Positions 53,748 through 62,033 of a stretch of DNA of 64,000 nt are shown here, one piece after another. Numbering within the stretch: the stretch's first letter is position 1; each line of letters begins with the position of its first letter. The stretch is taken from the NCBI GenBank assembly GCA_003635315.1, contig PYJD01000008.1, forward strand, positions 1 through 64,000, written 5' to 3'. This DNA comes from Candidatus Poribacteria bacterium. Lineage in GTDB: Bacteria; Poribacteria; WGA-4E; WGA-3G. The translations under genes were made by a program, and so were the position numbers. The notes beneath the pieces were generated by a model, which saw only the letters and a program-made list of their open reading frames with translations, had not been told where the DNA came from and did not search any database.

Positions 53748-54587
53748 TTACACTTTTTCAACAAAAGCACAACCTTGTTGAAACCACTCTCTTAGAATTG
53801 TGTTTTCATTGTACGTACGTGTTGCTAAATACCCACTTGCTTTTGTTAGATCTAAGGTCGCAGAAATAACTACATCCCCAAAGAATCCTGCTTCGTCAAT
53901 AACATTCCCGTTAGGATGAATTATCTTAGAATTACCATGCGACGAACCGGAATCTTTAATATTATCTGGATTTGCAGGCGTGTTTGCCATCACAACATAT
54001 ATCCCATTTTCTGTGGCACGAGAAATTGGCATGGCTCTGTATGCCGATAACTTCGACTCAGACAGTAAACCGGATTCACATGAGCAGAAAAAGCAGATCT
54101 TTGCTCCCATAGCTGCTGGAAGTTTTACTAATTCTGGATAACGTACATCATGACATATAATAAAGCAACAATCCACACCCGACAATTCAACAATCGGTAG
54201 TTTTCCTGTATTGTTAGTACACCACTTTTCACCAGCCAGGAATGTTTTTCCATATCTATACTTCAGTATTCCTTGATCAATTATTGCTAAGTCATTATGC
54301 CAATTCTCACCATCGTGGTGTGCTGATCCAACTATTACTGCAATATTATGTTTCCTTGCAGACTCTGCAATTTTCGCTTCTGATTCTTTAAACGTCTGTG
54401 GTGAAATACTATTCCAATAATCGGTATCACAACAGTATCCAAACAGACATCCTTCAGGAAATGCAACGATTTCAATATCTTCATCAGCACATACTTCTAT
54501 ATAATGTAGTACTTTTTCGGTACTCGCAGCAACATCTTTACTTGTAAGTAATTGACACGCTGCAACTTTAATTTTCTCATTCTTCAT
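53748..54587 (-). CDS. Carbon-nitrogen hydrolase (nitrilase family)
   Basis: A 279-residue nitrilase-superfamily enzyme with the full E-K-C triad: VAFPEGCLFGY (Glu), YGKTFLAGEK (Lys) and IICHDVRYPE (Cys). It hydrolyses an amide or nitrile of a small molecule. The start is ATG 54587, inside the end of the ABC permease gene (11-base overlap); the longer open frame to 54656 lies within that gene and would add a non-homologous leader. Likely co-transcribed with the permease upstream and the amidohydrolase downstream, suggesting uptake or export plus breakdown of an amide compound (inference). Confidence 0.88.
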   Translation of the reverse strand: MKNEKIKVAACQLLTSKDVAASTEKVLHYIEVCADEDIEIVAFPEGCLFGYCCDTDYWNSISPQTFKESEAKIAESARKHNIAVIVGSAHHDGENWHNDLAIIDQGILKYRYGKTFLAGEKWCTNNTGKLPIVELSGVDCCFIICHDVRYPELVKLPAAMGAKICFFCSCESGLLSESKLSAYRAMPISRATENGIYVVMANTPANPDNIKDSGSSHGNSKIIHPNGNVIDEAGFFGDVVISATLDLTKASGYLATRTYNENTILREWFQQGCAFVEKV

Positions 54588-56223
54588 CTGGTTTTTCCCT
54601 TTCTTGATGTAATTGTATAGACTTTTTCCTGTTTTTAATAAATACAATGATGCCACTGATTACAAAAATTGAATAGACGGCTACATAAACCCAAGTATGA
54701 ATAAATCGTGCTAAGAATAGAACTCCTATTAATAACCCTATTGCAAATGTATGAAGAATTATAGAGAAACATCCTGAACCAATTTCCCCTTCGACAAATT
54801 CTTCTGAAAGAGGAAGACCAGATTCTGGTTCTGGAAATGTAGTTATAGATAGAAGAAGAAGCACTAAGCCCGGTAATACAAAGAAAATGCTGTATACTCC
54901 CCAAAAAAATGTAGAAACCAACAATACAAACAGTGTAGTGGGAATTAATAAGTAAATTATAGCTGTAGATTCTGCACCTTGCCACATTGCATATTTGTTT
55001 CCATAAGGTGATAAAGAGAGTATCCATTGTGCTTTACTATGTTGTGAATATCGTACTGCTTGTAAGAATCCAAGTGATAGCGTTATGCCAAAATAACCGT
55101 ATAATACTAAGATGCCAGGACTTAATCCAATCGCGTAATGATATTTTAAGAATTCAATGGGATAAATACCACGAATAAAAAAGAGAAGTGTCATAACTAA
55201 ACCAGTAATACCACCCGCAGTAAATTGTGCTGCTATTTTTCTATCACGTCGCATGTATAAGGCACATAAGCAGAAACTTGCATAGCTTTCACGAATTTTA
55301 AAATAGTTTGAAAGAATGCTTTTTCTTATACGTAACTTCTTCCTACTTTTATTTGTGCTTTCTAAGAGAAAACCAAGATAAGCTGAATATGTCTTAGCAA
55401 TACTACGAAGAGGAATAAATATCAAGATTAGAGTTGATCCCAATGCAATCCCTGTAAGTAATAAATCTCTTTGAAAACCTAATCTATTAATATTTCTGAC
55501 TGCAAGTGAAACAATCCCTGCAAACCAACCAATAGGAAAATAACTTAGGTATTTAACAATAGAATTATAATTGTCTCTGAAATATTCTATCGGAATTAAA
55601 TAGAAGCTAAGTGGAAAGAGAATTGGTAATAGAAACTGAGCTGATTTCGCTATTTTCTGTAGTTTTTTTGTAGAATATAACTTTGTAAGAAATCCTGCCA
55701 ATGCTGCCATAACACCTAATGTAAAAAAACCTGATAAGAATGAAACTGGTAGATAGACAACTGGAAAAAAATAACGAATGATTGTAAGATCATCGCCCTT
55801 TAAAAAGATGCCACACACCGATGGAAAGGTATTGAAACAGAAAAGCAGCAAAACCGATGATTTTAAAATTTGTGTTAACTTCACCATAAAATATGTTCGT
55901 GAAGAGATCGGTGTATGTGCTATTACTTGATAATAAATAGGACTTAGAAGATTATCAAAATGTGGTAGTCCCCACATTGCCACAATTATCATCGACATTG
56001 AGACACCGATTATGGTGTAGATAAATACATCAATTCCAAAGAATACAACAAGTGCAGAAAATATACTTATCAAGAAACTAAAGACACAATATAGTGTAAG
56101 TGATAGTTTAGATATACCTTGCTTACCCTCATTGCTGCGGTCTTCAAGTACTCTTTCGTTATCCATCAAGAGTTTATAATGGACAGGATCTGCCCCAAAT
56201 TTAATTGCGAATTTCTCAAACAT
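54577..56223 (-). CDS. ABC-2-type permease
   Basis: A 548-residue membrane protein with about twelve hydrophobic segments, in the arrangement of large bacterial ABC-2 exporters (for example SFLISIFSALVVFFGIDVF and the run from 860 to 1100 bases into the gene). It has no nucleotide-binding site and should pair with the ATPase encoded upstream on the same strand (56488), 264 bases away. Export of a lipid, peptide or drug-like compound is likely. The C-terminus (LHQEREKPDEE) overlaps the nitrilase start. Confidence 0.8.
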   Translation of the reverse strand: MFEKFAIKFGADPVHYKLLMDNERVLEDRSNEGKQGISKLSLTLYCVFSFLISIFSALVVFFGIDVFIYTIIGVSMSMIIVAMWGLPHFDNLLSPIYYQVIAHTPISSRTYFMVKLTQILKSSVLLLFCFNTFPSVCGIFLKGDDLTIIRYFFPVVYLPVSFLSGFFTLGVMAALAGFLTKLYSTKKLQKIAKSAQFLLPILFPLSFYLIPIEYFRDNYNSIVKYLSYFPIGWFAGIVSLAVRNINRLGFQRDLLLTGIALGSTLILIFIPLRSIAKTYSAYLGFLLESTNKSRKKLRIRKSILSNYFKIRESYASFCLCALYMRRDRKIAAQFTAGGITGLVMTLLFFIRGIYPIEFLKYHYAIGLSPGILVLYGYFGITLSLGFLQAVRYSQHSKAQWILSLSPYGNKYAMWQGAESTAIIYLLIPTTLFVLLVSTFFWGVYSIFFVLPGLVLLLLSITTFPEPESGLPLSEEFVEGEIGSGCFSIILHTFAIGLLIGVLFLARFIHTWVYVAVYSIFVISGIIVFIKNRKKSIQLHQEREKPDEE

Positions 56224-56487
56224 AGTAAATATCTAAACCTAACTACGAACCGTTCCTACCGTTATCATTCCACTTAATAAAGATGGTGTCAACATTTTGG
56301 TTTTTTCAACCTAAATACTTTTTCTAAATAATCGTCATAGATTCCGAATGTTATGTTCGGTGGGATTCCAAACTGTATAAATCGAGTCAGGTGGATAAGT
56401 TTATATGTCATAATATATTTTAGAAAAAGTATAAGGTTCCATAACGAAATCAGAGGATTTTAAAGAATAGGATTTATGAGAAATAGA

Positions 56488-57258
56488 CTAAGAAGTTTCG
56501 GTTACAATTCGAATAGCTTCGTTGGTCTTATCTTCAATCCCGGTCGTCTCAGTAAGTTGAACAAAAATCTCATTCAATGCCTTTTGGTTAGTCAGTTGTC
56601 TCAATTCTTCCACTGGTGCATCAGCAATTATTTTGCCTTCATTTATTATGAGTATACGGGGACATAGTGTTTCTGCTACCTCCAGTATATGTGTACAGTA
56701 AAGAATTGTCTTCCCTAATTCTGCCATACGTTTTAGTAATGCCTTCAAGAATGTCACTGTAGTTACATCCAGGTTAGTGAAGGGTTCATCAAAAAGTAAA
56801 ACATCTGGATTATGAAGTAAAGCACCCATTATCAAACACTTCTGACGCATTCCTTGTGAGAAACTACTGATTCTTTGAAGAGCCTGCTCTTCCATTTCAA
56901 AAAGCTTGGTGAATTCTATTATTTTACGTGTAATGAGTTGTTCCTCAATATGATATAGACGACCCATTAATTGCAGATGTTCTACTAAAGTTAGGTGTTC
57001 ATATAATTGTGCTTCTTCAGGTATATATCCAATACTTCTTTTTAGTTCCAATTGGTGTGTTTTAGCGTTAAATCCTGCTACATTTATATCCCCCAATGTT
57101 GGTTCCAAAAGACCTACTAACATTTTCAATGTAGTACTTTTTCCTGCTACATTAGGTCCAAGATAACCAACCATTTCTCCCTTTCCGATAGAGAAGCTGA
57201 TATTGTCAACTGCTATTTTTTGACCATATTCTTTTGTTAGATGTATTACTTCAATCAA
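56488..57258 (-). CDS. ABC transporter ATP-binding protein
   Basis: A 256-residue ABC ATPase of the ABC-2 exporter type. Walker A is GYLGPNVAGKSTT, with Val where the usual glycine of GPNGAGKST stands; the invariant G-x4-G-K-S/T is kept. The signature is SSFSQGMRQK and Walker B VLLFDEPFTNLD, followed by the H-loop YCTHILE. It begins at a TTG behind AAGGA. It energises the permease encoded 264 bases downstream. I see nothing definite in the 56224-56487 spacer. Confidence 0.88.
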   Translation of the reverse strand: MIEVIHLTKEYGQKIAVDNISFSIGKGEMVGYLGPNVAGKSTTLKMLVGLLEPTLGDINVAGFNAKTHQLELKRSIGYIPEEAQLYEHLTLVEHLQLMGRLYHIEEQLITRKIIEFTKLFEMEEQALQRISSFSQGMRQKCLIMGALLHNPDVLLFDEPFTNLDVTTVTFLKALLKRMAELGKTILYCTHILEVAETLCPRILIINEGKIIADAPVEELRQLTNQKALNEIFVQLTETTGIEDKTNEAIRIVTETS

Positions 57259-57404
57259 TTATATATATTCCTTAAGTTAAGTATAAGTTTTACCTTTACA
57301 AAATAAAGATGACTCTTTTCTGTGGAATAACCTTTTAGCTTTTGCTGTATTAGATCACATCACAGTATATAACAGTAATGCACATTTTTTCTTATGAATA
57401 TTAT

Positions 57405-57674
57405 ATACCATTTCTAAATGAATAGTTGCCATAAATTCTCTTACTATACTCTATTCAGTTAATATTATATTCAGGGAGGTCCAAACCGTACAATAGGTGT
57501 CAACTTAGTACTTTTCTCCTGTTCAGTAGGTTCGGTTTGCAGCCACGGTACATACCTTATTGGTATTCACACCGATGATTCAGCTTTCTTATGCAAACTA
57601 ATTCCATATTAGGATTCACAAGATGACATTCTACATTAACCAGTAATAGTTTTGTCATTTATTAGAAATGGTAT
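57405..57674. mobile_element. MITE, copy D (270 bp)
   Basis: Inverted ends ATACCATTTCTAA (57405-57417) and TTAGAAATGGTAT (57662-57674). The left interior keeps TTGCCAT as in the other copies. A copy of the AAGTTGACACCTATGG-type motif lies inverted at 57491-57507, so the larger size reflects a nested insertion. No coding capacity. It fills most of the 57259-57765 spacer. Confidence 0.55.
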
Positions 57675-57765
57675 AACCTTGAAAAATAGCATTAGGTATG
57701 GTAATATAGAAACCGTAATAATTAAGAATTTTCAATATTCAGAATAGGCATCGGAGATCAATAGA

Positions 57766-60645
57766 ATGTCACGCTGGTTTGTATTTCTATTTCTTATATG
57801 TATTGGATTGTCTTGGAATATATCTGGTTTTTCTCAACTATCTCAACAATCAAATGATAAGACTTCATCCAAAAGCTTAACTTCTAAACTGATGGGAAAA
57901 GTTGTTTGGGAAGGATTTGATCTTTCACATACAAATGTCTCTGTATATCGTGATGAAAAATTGAGAGAACTCTATTCAAGTGGTTTATCTTTATCATCTA
58001 CTGGTAGTTTTGAATTGAATGTGGAACCAGGTAGATATTTTATTGTGGCTTATGTAGATCTTGATGGATCAGGAAAGTTTGATGAAGGTGATGGATATGG
58101 TGTATTTGGTATCTCTGACTGGGAAGATGAATCTCAAAAGCATCAGTCAATTGATGTTGGCACGAATGCAGAATTGAAAAACATACAAATACCCATCACT
58201 GCCAGACTTCAACGATTAGAAAATAAGCATAAATTGGTTTCAGTTTCCATGTATCAACCAAGTGAATTCCAAAGATTTACGACAGAATTAAGTAAAGCAA
58301 CGTCCGGTTGTCGTGGCATTCTTAAGTCTGAATTAAAACTTACTAATATGAATCAACAGATGATCGTTCTCGCTTATACAGACACATCTTGGAAATATAG
58401 AGCTGGAATATCTCTTGTAGATAATAAATCAGGTTCATGGGAACTACGATTAAAACCGGGTAAATACTATCTGATGGCAATTTATGATAGGAATTCCAGT
58501 AACAGACTTGATGATGGTGATGTGTTTGGTTTTTATGGTGTACCAGATATTAATAAGCAGGGGGCATTTCCAGTTCCTGTATTAATTCAACGTAACACTT
58601 TCTCAAATAACTTAGAAATACATGCAAATGCAGTCTATAATACACTACCCAAGACAGACAATACGAAAACCAATGCATATATTGCAGGTCGTGTATTGCC
58701 TATACCAGATCCAGATAAAGAGGTGCGTATTGAGGTATATCCTACTTCAGCTTTGGTAAACCCGGTTGCCAGTGGAATTGCAGACAAGGAAGGTAGGTTT
58801 ACTTTTAAGTTACCAATTGGTGGATATTATATTATTGCAAATCATGATAAAGATGGTGATGGTCGATATAGTAAAGGAGATACTCTCGGTGGATGGGGAA
58901 CAAACTCAATATCTATAAATCCACCGAAGTTAGTTGTTCTTACTGAAGGTGAAACAAGAACAATCAATATTCAGATGAGTGCACAATATGATACAAATGG
59001 ACAACTCACTGAATTGACTGTTTCTGATGAACCTTCACTACCACGAAAATTTGGCGAAGGTAGTCCATCTGAAGAAATACCAGACGGAACAATGGGAAGT
59101 ATTACTGGTAAGATTACCTCTTTCTTTTCTAATACAGAAATATCTATAAGAGATAAGAATGATTCCACCAACAATGATCTACCAAAACCCGATGGTTTAC
59201 TCAGTCTTTCAACTTCACCAAAGTTCCGTAACCCAACCTGGATGCCACTCTTTTTGGATGAAGATGGAACTTTTCTTGTTGATGTTCAACCCGGGAAGTA
59301 TTACTTAATGGCTGTGGTGGATGTAAATAAGGATGGTCAATCTGGAACATCAGATGGTATAGGTATATTTGGCACACACCAACCTGTAAGAGGCAATCCA
59401 GCAAGTATAACAGTTTTTCCAGGTAAAACTACATCACATGTAGATATTGATATTATGGCATCCTATGTGGATGAAAAAGGTACAATGGCGGAACTGTCAG
59501 ATGGTGGTCAATGGAATATTGTTAGGATGTATGGTAAACCTGAAGATATATTTAAGTATACACAGAATGGAAAATCCGTTGAAGAATGGATGTATTGGAC
59601 AAGAGGATTAGGTTTTACATTTGAAGCAGATGGTTCTGGATGGAAACTTAAAGATCAAAATGAATTCAAACCAAATTCTAATGCGATACAACAAGAAGTT
59701 AAGAGTTCTGGAATGGAAAATGAAAATAATAATAATTTGAGTGATGAGGATCCAATAAATGTAAACTCCTCTAATTTCTCTCTTGCTGTAGATAAGGTAT
59801 CAATTTTTTATAGCCATGATGGTGTTTTATGGAGGATTGCTCCATCCACAGGTATTATTCAATCTGATAATAATTCAATAGGAAAACAACTCTCAGCTGC
59901 TATAGATTCAAGTGTTGCACCACTTGGTGCGGGTTATAATCCCTCAGTATCTGAAAATGGTGCCTTAGTTTATCATGACCTTGATGACAATGTGATTCTT
60001 CAGGATGTAATTTCTGGTAACAGAACAATTCTTTTAGATAACCGAGAACTTGCACACGATGTAACATTATCTCCTGATGGAGAATATATAGCATATAGTT
60101 TTTCAGAAAGTCCTGAACGTAGTCGTATTTTGATACGACATCTCCGTACTGATAAGATATTCCAAATTCCATCAACAGCAATGGAGATGACCAATCCATC
60201 ATGGAGAAAGGATGGAAAAATGATTGCCTATACTACCGCCGGCACAATTGAAAATCCAAATCAACAAGACGGTAGAAATATCTATGCCTATGATCAAGTT
60301 AACAATAGAATTGATCCCATGGTGATATCTTCAGCAGATGACGCGGAACCAACTTGGCACCCAACAGATACTAACTCCCTTGCATTCTCCAGAAGTAAGG
60401 ATGGTCAAACAAGGCAAATATGGTTAGTAACATATTCAGATGGAGAACCTACAGAAAGGCAAATTACAGATATGGGAGGTAGTAAACCAGTTTGGGTACC
60501 TCCTCATGGAAATTGGATTATTTATGAAAATAACGGTCAACTATGGACCGTTGATATTCATAAGCCGGGGAGTGAATCTCCATTGATGAGTAATGGGAAA
60601 GTAGTATTCGGTTATCAACCATTTGCCATTGCATCTGAAGAGTAG
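57766..60645 (+). CDS. Secreted repeat protein with TolB-like propeller
   Basis: A 959-residue exported protein (signal peptide MSRWFVFLFLICIGLSW ... GFSQ). Residues about 40-600 contain four copies of a beta-sandwich unit, each ending in a calcium-loop-like segment: DLDGSGKFDEGDGYGVFG, DRNSSNRLDDGDVFGFYG, DKDGDGRYSKGDTLGGWG and DVNKDGQSGTSDGIGIFG, after a PG-R/K-YY-x-x-A strand. Residues about 690-950 are TolB-type propeller blades (LSPDGEYIAYSF, WRKDGKMIAYTT, WHPTDTNSLAFSR). It lies on the same strand as the next gene and ends five bases before that gene's GTG start. A periplasmic or surface binding role is inferred; no catalytic residues seen. Confidence 0.78.
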   Translation: MSRWFVFLFLICIGLSWNISGFSQLSQQSNDKTSSKSLTSKLMGKVVWEGFDLSHTNVSVYRDEKLRELYSSGLSLSSTGSFELNVEPGRYFIVAYVDLDGSGKFDEGDGYGVFGISDWEDESQKHQSIDVGTNAELKNIQIPITARLQRLENKHKLVSVSMYQPSEFQRFTTELSKATSGCRGILKSELKLTNMNQQMIVLAYTDTSWKYRAGISLVDNKSGSWELRLKPGKYYLMAIYDRNSSNRLDDGDVFGFYGVPDINKQGAFPVPVLIQRNTFSNNLEIHANAVYNTLPKTDNTKTNAYIAGRVLPIPDPDKEVRIEVYPTSALVNPVASGIADKEGRFTFKLPIGGYYIIANHDKDGDGRYSKGDTLGGWGTNSISINPPKLVVLTEGETRTINIQMSAQYDTNGQLTELTVSDEPSLPRKFGEGSPSEEIPDGTMGSITGKITSFFSNTEISIRDKNDSTNNDLPKPDGLLSLSTSPKFRNPTWMPLFLDEDGTFLVDVQPGKYYLMAVVDVNKDGQSGTSDGIGIFGTHQPVRGNPASITVFPGKTTSHVDIDIMASYVDEKGTMAELSDGGQWNIVRMYGKPEDIFKYTQNGKSVEEWMYWTRGLGFTFEADGSGWKLKDQNEFKPNSNAIQQEVKSSGMENENNNNLSDEDPINVNSSNFSLAVDKVSIFYSHDGVLWRIAPSTGIIQSDNNSIGKQLSAAIDSSVAPLGAGYNPSVSENGALVYHDLDDNVILQDVISGNRTILLDNRELAHDVTLSPDGEYIAYSFSESPERSRILIRHLRTDKIFQIPSTAMEMTNPSWRKDGKMIAYTTAGTIENPNQQDGRNIYAYDQVNNRIDPMVISSADDAEPTWHPTDTNSLAFSRSKDGQTRQIWLVTYSDGEPTERQITDMGGSKPVWVPPHGNWIIYENNGQLWTVDIHKPGSESPLMSNGKVVFGYQPFAIASEE

Positions 60646-60649
60646 AATC

Positions 60650-61963
60650 GTGATACAATATAAAACCTTAATCTATAAGCTCATATTCACACTCTTTCTT
60701 ACTGTGATTATTTCTAATGGATCAGCACAGTTCCTGCTTGTTCCGATGGATAAAACACAGACAAATCATCTGAAAGCGTATGGATTAACATATTGGGCAT
60801 TAGAAGTTCCCCGCGAATATTCCTGCTTTTGGTGGTTAAATTATCGAGGTGGTTCTTTTGTTATACCCCATGCACCAAATGTCCAAGTACGAGCTTCACA
60901 GATGGGGGTTAGAGTAGAAGCAATGACTGAAGCTGAATATCAAACAATTAAAGATACAGTCATTCAGACAGGAAATATGGATGAAATTCTATTAGAGAAA
61001 GCACCCAAAATTGCTGTTTATGCACCCCCAGAAAACTCACCATATCAGGATCCTTGGGATGATGCAGTGAAAATTGCTTTAGATTATGCGGATATTCCTT
61101 ATGACCAAATATGGGATTCAGATGTTCAAGCTGGATTATTACAGGTTAATGAATACGACTGGTTACATTTGCATCATGAAGATTTTACGGGACAACATGG
61201 TAAGTTCCATGCATCCTTTTCAAGACAGGTATGGTATCAACAACGAATTGCTCTGTTTGAAAAAGCATCATCTGATGCAGGATTCAATAGAGTACCAAGA
61301 CACAAAGGACAGACTGCCTTAGATATAGCAGATTATGTCGCAAATGGTGGGTTCATTTTTGCTATGTGTTCTGCACCTGAAACATTGGATATTGCCTTGG
61401 CAACTAAGGGTGGAGATTTAGATATTGTAGACACTGTCTTAGATGCATCCCCACTGAGTGCTGATTTCCAGGAGAAATTGGATTTTAAAAATACATTTGC
61501 ATTTGAGAATTTTACACTCTATCCAAATCCCAATAGGTACGAATTTTCTGATATAGATAATCCTAATCCTGAACGGAGCCAAGAAACAGGTGTTGAAGAT
61601 TTCCAATTGTTTGAATTTTCTGCCAAACACGATCCTATTCCAACTATGTTAACCCAAAACCATGTTTCTGAAGTTCCAGGTTTTCTCGGACAAACTACAT
61701 CCTTTAACTTAGATAGAATCAATCCATCTATAACTATTTTAGCCAAAATTGAAGGTTCAAACTATGCAAAGTATTTACACGGCACATTAGGAAAGGGAAC
61801 TTTTACATTTTTGGGTGGACATGATCCAGAGGATTACAGACACCTTGTTGGTGAGGGTAAGATTCCTACGAACTTAGATTTACATAAACACTCACCTGGG
61901 TATCGATTGATTTTAAATAACATACTATTTCCTGCCGCTCGTAAAAAACCCCAGAAAACTTAA
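60650..61963 (+). CDS. Secreted protein of the so-called asparagine synthetase B family
   Basis: A 437-residue exported protein starting at GTG 60650, directly after the previous stop; the frame can be extended to a TTG at 60623 but the signal peptide (MIQYKTLIYKLIFTLFLTVI ... GSAQ) begins here. Conserved blocks are FLLVPMDKTQTNHLKAYGLTYW, WWLNYRGGSF, YDWLHLHHEDFTGQHGKF, GGFIFAMCSAPETLDIALA, PTMLTQNHV and HSPGYRLILNNILFPAA. I recognise this as a family long labelled asparagine synthetase B in Bacteroidetes, but it has no glutaminase cysteine and no synthetase PP-loop, so that name is misleading. Function unknown. Confidence 0.8.
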   Translation: MIQYKTLIYKLIFTLFLTVIISNGSAQFLLVPMDKTQTNHLKAYGLTYWALEVPREYSCFWWLNYRGGSFVIPHAPNVQVRASQMGVRVEAMTEAEYQTIKDTVIQTGNMDEILLEKAPKIAVYAPPENSPYQDPWDDAVKIALDYADIPYDQIWDSDVQAGLLQVNEYDWLHLHHEDFTGQHGKFHASFSRQVWYQQRIALFEKASSDAGFNRVPRHKGQTALDIADYVANGGFIFAMCSAPETLDIALATKGGDLDIVDTVLDASPLSADFQEKLDFKNTFAFENFTLYPNPNRYEFSDIDNPNPERSQETGVEDFQLFEFSAKHDPIPTMLTQNHVSEVPGFLGQTTSFNLDRINPSITILAKIEGSNYAKYLHGTLGKGTFTFLGGHDPEDYRHLVGEGKIPTNLDLHKHSPGYRLILNNILFPAARKKPQKT

Positions 61964-62033
61964 TCTATAGGTTTCATAACCTTACTCTTCTTCATTACCT
62001 GTAACTACTGATGAATATTTAGTATTTAAAACA

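Noticed and set aside
54635..55027. 130-residue frame inside the ABC permease gene
   Set aside because: Same strand but different frame within a clear membrane-protein gene; no ribosome site or family.
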